Positions 42,294-47,087 of a DNA stretch of 47,087 nucleotides are shown one piece after another; position 1 is the stretch's first letter, and the number at the start of each line of letters is the position of its first letter. The DNA comes from JBCCBV01 sp039033855. Its GTDB lineage: Bacteria; Planctomycetota; Phycisphaerae; Phycisphaerales; Phycisphaeraceae. The stretch lies in NCBI GenBank assembly GCA_039033855.1, contig JBCCBV010000022.1, positions 1 to 47,087 on the forward strand. The letters are read 5' to 3'. The translations under genes were made by a program, and so were the position numbers. Under the pieces are notes generated by a model that made no database searches, was not told the origin of the DNA, and was given only the letters and a program-made list of their open reading frames with translations.

Positions 42294-44237
42294 ATGGTAA
42301 AACATTTACGTCACGGGTTGCGTTCACGGAAGCGGTGGGCTTTCGTGGCTGGTTTCCTCTTGTCTGGCCAGGCAAGCGGTGCGCCGTGGGGAGCCTTGCC
42401 TTCACCCGCGGAGGAAGCGGAAGAGATACGAGCACTGGGAAGGCTGGTCTGGGAATCAGGTGGTATCGACGCACCGCGCGCTCTGCTTGAAGGGGCGCAT
42501 GCCCGATGGCGACGCGAGGCGCGGTCTAGCCGCTCCGCCGATCTTGCTCGTAGCGAGAGCGCGGCATGGCTGGCTTGGATCGAACTCCACCGCGAGGACC
42601 ACACCGAGGCGGTCAAGATTCTCGAACGGCACGAAGCGGTCGGCTCAGCGGCCAATTGGGTTTTGGGCCACGCCAAGCTCGCCGCCGTCGGACCCTCGGC
42701 GCAGCTGCTCGCTCAGGAGCGTCCCTGGATCGCGCGCGGCGGGCTCGACGTTCTGGTGGGCGATGCAGAAGATATCTCGGACCGTGATGCCGCCTTACTG
42801 GCGGAAGCGGCAAGCGCCTTCGAATACAACCGTGTTTCGAAGGCCCCCGGCATTCGGGCCATGGGAGCCGAAGGTCTGGGGTGGGTCGCACTTCATCGCG
42901 GCGATGCTGCGCAGGCGGAGAGACTCTTTCGCGCTGCAATCATTGATTGGTCGAAGGCGATCGGTTCGAGCGCTCGGCCTTGCGACGCGAGCGTAACTCG
43001 GCGTGTTTCCGAAGGCCTACTCCTCTCGGCCATGATGCGTCAAGCCGACGCGGATCCTGAAGCTTGGCGAGAATGGCGAGAGCTCGCCGTCTTCGCGGCC
43101 GACGGGCGTGCGAGCCCGGCGATGCGTAAGGCTCAGCGCCTCGTCGAAGCCGGAGCAGACCGGGATGGCAGTCGCCTGTACGCCGATGCGGCCTCAATCT
43201 GGCGCGCTCAAGCCCTGCGGGATCAAGGCGAGCGTAATGCCGCGACCTCGGTTCTCGAGGAGTGGCTTCGGCGGTCGCCAAGAAGCTCGCTGCGTGGCGA
43301 AGGGTTGCTTCTATCCGCACGTTTGACGCTCGATCGTGCAAACACCGGTGAAGACCTTGCACACGCCGCCGCGACACTTGGCGAATTGGATCGGTGGCTT
43401 GAGCGACAGACAGGCGTGCTCGCCGGCGAGCTGGCCGGGCCAGGTCACCTGGCGATTGCGCCAGCGGTCCGAGCGGTTTGGATAGACACGAACAATCCGT
43501 TGGGGTTGATCGTCACACCCGTGGTCCGTCCCGAACGCATCGCGAAACTGAAGGCTGAAGCGAAACTGCTCCGCGGCTTGATCTACCTGACTGACGGAAA
43601 AGGCGGACCCGCTATCGCCCAGTTCCAGAGCCTGCTGCCCTTGGCCGAGCGTTGTCCGTCCTTGTCGCAAGAACGCATCAAACGGCTGATCCGCGCCGCG
43701 CAGCAAAACCGGCTGCTCGCGTCACCGGCTGAACAGGCGACCATGCCGATATCCCATCGTGTATCTGTGCGGTGGACCGAGTGCCTGCTCATTGCCGGGC
43801 AGCCAGCGATCGCTCTGCAACGGTTGCGCGGACACGAGCGCGACATGCGCAGAGCCCGCTCTTCTCCGTCTCGCCGCTACGTCGAGTTGCTGAGTGGGTT
43901 TGCTCAGGTGGACGCAGGCGACGCGGACGCCGCCAAGCGCAGCTTCCAACGCGCGATGGGGTCGGGGGGGCTGGAGGAAACGCGCGAGCGCGCCACGCTT
44001 GCCCTGGCCAACCTCGCCTTGGCCGACGGCTCCAAAGATGGGCGACGCGAGGCGGAAGACCTTTGGAAGCGTTTGGCGTACACGGATAGCGATTCGACCT
44101 ACGCACGCAGAGCTCGGATCCTCCTGGCGGCGGAAACGATGCGCGCGACCGGCTCAAGCCGTATGGCCACGCGGATGCTGTCCCGCGACCGGGCGGCGTT
44201 GCAGCTCGCGCAGGCGTTGGGCGAAGGACACAACTAA
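42294..44237 (+). CDS. Exported helical-repeat (TPR-like) protein
   Basis: A 647-residue exported protein of unknown function. After a basic start and signal peptide (WAFVAGFLLSGQASGAPWG) comes a long alpha-helical body. Several helix pairs have TPR-like spacing: AWLAWIELHREDHTEAVKILERHE, GLGWVALHRGDAAQAERLFRAAI and FAQVDAGDADAAKRSFQRAMG. This suggests a protein-interaction scaffold at the cell envelope. ATG 42294 is chosen because the signal peptide follows directly; an in-frame ATG at 42225 would add 23 residues. Intergenic distance from the nucleosidase is 121 bases, so it may have its own promoter. It precedes the giant exported protein by 70 bases. Confidence 0.75.
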   Translation: MVKHLRHGLRSRKRWAFVAGFLLSGQASGAPWGALPSPAEEAEEIRALGRLVWESGGIDAPRALLEGAHARWRREARSSRSADLARSESAAWLAWIELHREDHTEAVKILERHEAVGSAANWVLGHAKLAAVGPSAQLLAQERPWIARGGLDVLVGDAEDISDRDAALLAEAASAFEYNRVSKAPGIRAMGAEGLGWVALHRGDAAQAERLFRAAIIDWSKAIGSSARPCDASVTRRVSEGLLLSAMMRQADADPEAWREWRELAVFAADGRASPAMRKAQRLVEAGADRDGSRLYADAASIWRAQALRDQGERNAATSVLEEWLRRSPRSSLRGEGLLLSARLTLDRANTGEDLAHAAATLGELDRWLERQTGVLAGELAGPGHLAIAPAVRAVWIDTNNPLGLIVTPVVRPERIAKLKAEAKLLRGLIYLTDGKGGPAIAQFQSLLPLAERCPSLSQERIKRLIRAAQQNRLLASPAEQATMPISHRVSVRWTECLLIAGQPAIALQRLRGHERDMRRARSSPSRRYVELLSGFAQVDAGDADAAKRSFQRAMGSGGLEETRERATLALANLALADGSKDGRREAEDLWKRLAYTDSDSTYARRARILLAAETMRATGSSRMATRMLSRDRAALQLAQALGEGHN

Positions 44238-44307
44238 GCAAGCGCCGATTCCTTAGCAAAGGCGGTGAGCTTGCCAGATGGATTTGAGAGCACAGGGAGA
44301 CGGTGTG

Positions 44308-47087
44308 ATGCGTAAAAAAGTGACGAGCCAAACGGCGAGACGTAACCAGGGCGTCCGACGCGGCCGGGGCGCTTCCAAGCCAAGCGTCTTGACCTTCTTG
44401 GTCAGCGTCGCGGCGATCGCGATCGTCGTCGCCGCCTACTTCCTCCCGGGTGCGATCGCACAGCCAGCTGTGCCCGCCGCTTCTGGCTACACCGTCAGCG
44501 CCCGCGCGGGATCGGTGTCTCCGAATGGCGCGCTCGACACCGGCCAATCCGATGTGTTCCCACAAGAAGAACCGGCGCAGGTCATCGACGGCGTCCTCTA
44601 TTACACCGCAAGCTTCCGCCCGCCGCCCGGCTGGATGTTCAAGCCATTTCCCGGAACCGGCCTTTACGCCGACGGCCCTCCGGAAGCGCCCGACGGCTTG
44701 CCTATGCAGGTTCTTGAAGGCGGTCCTGACAAGGTCGTCGTGGCGTATGCCTCACTCGACGAAGGCGCTCCGTTGCTCGGCGGAGACCTGGCTGCCGAGG
44801 GCCTGCTCGAAATCGATCCCGACAACCCGCCCGTGGGGAACCCGCAGGGGTCGCACCACTGGTCGGCGCGACTGCTGACCATCGAACCGGTGGACCAAGC
44901 CGCATTCGTTGACCCGCAGCAGCCCATCCCGGGCGGCGGTGTCGTGGTTTCAACTGAAAACTGGAGCGCCCATCCCGCGATCGGGCAGCCCGATCCATCC
45001 TCCGGTGCTGCGTACTTGGCTCCCGAAATCGTCGGTCCCGCATTCGTGCCTTATGGCGGCGCCGCAACCTTCGAAGTGTTAGCGGGCGGCGCGGCCCCAC
45101 ACCAGCCCCAACTCGAAGGCGATTCAGCCCTGACTCCGGAAGCAGGGTCTGGAGAGTCCGGAGGTTCCAGCTCCGGGGGCGGGGGCGGTGCGGCCTTGAT
45201 GGTCACGGTGACGCCCGAGATCACGGGGAATTTCGTCTTGATCGGAACGTATCCGACCTGGGAAGTCGATCCCGCGACTGGGCAAGGCGCAGAGGGACCC
45301 TCATTCGACTTCTACCACTTCGAAGTCACCCCGACGCACGACGTATTTGTTTTCGGCGACATCGACCTCTCCGGACCGTTCGTCAGCGGAGGCGGGCAGT
45401 TCAAGCAAAGCGGAGGTGACCTGCTGACGATCCCCGCCGCGGCCACCGGCCTGCCGTTCGACCTGAGCATCCCTGATTCGTTCTTCTTCATCGAAGGCAC
45501 CTCGCCCATCGCCCTCGGCGCCACCACCGACGACATCGACACCTTGTTTGCGGAAGGCCTGGGACGCGTCGGCCAGCCTTACGCGCCCGCGGGCGTGTCG
45601 ACAGCGATCGCCAGTCTCTCTGTTCCGCAAGGGGCTATTCCTACGCTGGACTCTGGTGGGGCAGTCCTGGTGCTGGAAGACGGCAAACGCTCCACGTTGC
45701 CCATCATCGTCCCCGGAGGCGCCGCCCAGGCCATGGCCCCCCCACCGGCCGGCGGGGACGGTTCCGCCACGTCGGCAGCCGTCGTCGAGGCGCCTGGCGA
45801 AGACTTGCAAGAGGTGGAGGCTCAGAGCCTCACCCCAGCCCCGGTTGCAGAGGTCCCCGGCAGTCCTGTACGCGACTTCGACGAAAAAACCGTAGGCGCA
45901 ATCAAGACCTACCACCAAGATACGGTCGTAGTCACGTGGACGGCGTCCGCAGGTGCGATCGACGCCAACGGCCTGTTCACCGCGCCGCTCGATCCTGAGA
46001 TCAGCACCGTAACCGTCACAGCCGTGCTCGACGACGCCGCGCAATCCCCCCTGAACGGCACCCGAGACGACGCCCCGATCACGCTGCCCTCGTACACAGT
46101 CCAGCTGTATCCGGGGTTGGACAACCCCTACGCCAACACCGCTCCTATGGCGATGACGACGGCACCCAGTGGTTGCACGCCCTGCGGACCGCCAAAAGAG
46201 GATTACGAACAAGAACGTGAAAAAGGAGACTGGGAACCTCAGTTCCCGGTCGGGGGCATCGAAGTCGGACTGAGTGGTGGTACTACGGCAACCTTACGCG
46301 TGGGATCACGGGGCACCGTGCGGTACACAAAGCCAGAGGATGAAGACACAATCCACGACCAAGTACGGCTTATCCAATTTGATGGCTACACCGCAAATTG
46401 CACAGAAAAATGGATTCCTGACCCGTCCAATCCGGACCACGATGAACTGGGCTGGCAAAACGAATCAAGCGAGGACAAGTTGGGTCACGTGCGTGTTCGG
46501 TTCGAAGACCGCGGTGGCGGCGGAGGCTGGGTCTCGCGTAGCGGACGAGTTCGTGCCACCGCACCAGGTATCATTAGCGGCACAGCAATTTTCTACGACC
46601 CTGTGCATGACAACAGTGACTTTCACGATGAGTCGGAACAGGAAGTGAACTTCAGCTTCCTCGTAACCGAAGACGCACCGCTAGTCGATGACGGCGAAGA
46701 AGACGAAGATGATCCCGATCGGCCAGAAGATCCTGACGACCCGACCAAGACCAATGGCGACCTAACCCTGTGTGATGCGGCTGATTTTGCGGTTTCGATA
46801 CAAGAATCTGGAGAAACCGAGAACATCGGCTTTGCCGGATACACCTGGAAAGAACCCGGGGGAAACTGTATGGATTTCGAAGCCGCCGACGGATCTGCAA
46901 GTGGTTACGGCTGGAAGATTCAGTCCTCTGGCGGCGCCAACGATTCGGGCGATAGCTACACAACGGGACCCGGTTACAATATCCGATTCGCGATGGATCA
47001 TCCGAATGATGCCGCAGGCACGTACACAATCACCGGACGAGCTTGGGACAACAACCGAGACGACGCCAAGCGCCACGGCTCCGACAC
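44308..47087 (+). CDS. Giant exported protein with Ig-like domain, open at the window edge
   Basis: An uninterrupted frame of at least 926 residues runs off the right edge; I read every codon and found no stop. A 26-residue Arg/Lys-rich lead precedes a membrane segment (about 27-46) with a possible cleavage after GAIA. The body is Gly/Ser/Asp/Thr-rich and beta-like. A bacterial Ig-like module is visible at about 530-580 (VVVTWTASAGAIDANGLFTAP, with Trp at 544). A Cys pair (SGCTPCGPP) lies near 620. An acidic linker (EEDEDDPDRPEDPDDP) follows at about 793-815. The size and domain style resemble surface proteins that end in RHS-type or other large C-terminal parts, but that end is outside the window. 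GGGAGA lies before ATG 44308. Confidence 0.8.
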   Translation, partial: MRKKVTSQTARRNQGVRRGRGASKPSVLTFLVSVAAIAIVVAAYFLPGAIAQPAVPAASGYTVSARAGSVSPNGALDTGQSDVFPQEEPAQVIDGVLYYTASFRPPPGWMFKPFPGTGLYADGPPEAPDGLPMQVLEGGPDKVVVAYASLDEGAPLLGGDLAAEGLLEIDPDNPPVGNPQGSHHWSARLLTIEPVDQAAFVDPQQPIPGGGVVVSTENWSAHPAIGQPDPSSGAAYLAPEIVGPAFVPYGGAATFEVLAGGAAPHQPQLEGDSALTPEAGSGESGGSSSGGGGGAALMVTVTPEITGNFVLIGTYPTWEVDPATGQGAEGPSFDFYHFEVTPTHDVFVFGDIDLSGPFVSGGGQFKQSGGDLLTIPAAATGLPFDLSIPDSFFFIEGTSPIALGATTDDIDTLFAEGLGRVGQPYAPAGVSTAIASLSVPQGAIPTLDSGGAVLVLEDGKRSTLPIIVPGGAAQAMAPPPAGGDGSATSAAVVEAPGEDLQEVEAQSLTPAPVAEVPGSPVRDFDEKTVGAIKTYHQDTVVVTWTASAGAIDANGLFTAPLDPEISTVTVTAVLDDAAQSPLNGTRDDAPITLPSYTVQLYPGLDNPYANTAPMAMTTAPSGCTPCGPPKEDYEQEREKGDWEPQFPVGGIEVGLSGGTTATLRVGSRGTVRYTKPEDEDTIHDQVRLIQFDGYTANCTEKWIPDPSNPDHDELGWQNESSEDKLGHVRVRFEDRGGGGGWVSRSGRVRATAPGIISGTAIFYDPVHDNSDFHDESEQEVNFSFLVTEDAPLVDDGEEDEDDPDRPEDPDDPTKTNGDLTLCDAADFAVSIQESGETENIGFAGYTWKEPGGNCMDFEAADGSASGYGWKIQSSGGANDSGDSYTTGPGYNIRFAMDHPNDAAGTYTITGRAWDNNRDDAKRHGSD

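Overview
The window looks like chromosomal DNA of a planctomycete, most likely of the Phycisphaerae type. The signs are high GC, two proteins ending in a PEP-CTERM sorting signal (VPEPASLALLGL... followed by RRRRA), dockerin-like EF-hand repeats on secreted proteins, a planctomycete-style prepilin/H-X9-DG protein, and genes for an outer envelope (an LpxH-like hydrolase, UppP, YceI proteins). Taxonomy is inferred from these features only.

Region 1 (1-13.1 kb) is mostly housekeeping. It holds hisC and hisB, a DegT-family sugar aminotransferase, ispD overlapping sppA, nadK, an MDR dehydrogenase, an LpxH-like phosphoesterase, a quinone-oxidoreductase-like gene, a GT4 glycosyltransferase and uppP. 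A small AT-richer gene with a PD-(D/E)XK-like motif (13.1-13.6 kb) interrupts it.

Region 2 (13.7-31.0 kb) is a starch/maltodextrin locus around a LacI-family regulator. On the minus strand are a secreted GH13 alpha-amylase with six EF-hand/dockerin-like repeats and PEP-CTERM, a second PEP-CTERM protein and a pseudopilin-like protein. On the plus strand are lacI, a type I pullulanase, a second GH13 enzyme, a sugar-binding protein fused to a MalF-type permease, a MalG-type permease, and a starch-binding/esterase-fold protein that has lost its nucleophile. Sites sharing an AACGGTT/AACCGTT core lie upstream of several of these genes; two of them match over 15 bases and are candidate operators. 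No ABC ATPase is present.

Region 3 (31.0-37.5 kb) contains metH (cobalamin-dependent methionine synthase, with a low-complexity linker) and a two-gene operon of YceI-like exported proteins, one with a possible thioredoxin-like N-terminal part.

Region 4 (37.7 kb to the end) is different. A tRNA-Ala(TGC) gene stops exactly at the end of its anticodon loop. Next come a non-coding stretch with three iterons, DnaA-box-like sites and AT-rich direct repeats, and then a plasmid-type RepA initiator. Four genes follow in one direction: an exported helical protein of unknown family, a lipoprotein form of MTA/SAH nucleosidase, an exported helical-repeat protein, and a very large exported protein with an Ig-like domain that is still open at the window edge. 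This looks like an integrated plasmid-like replicon carrying an undescribed cell-envelope cassette. An assembly join between chromosome and plasmid must be excluded.
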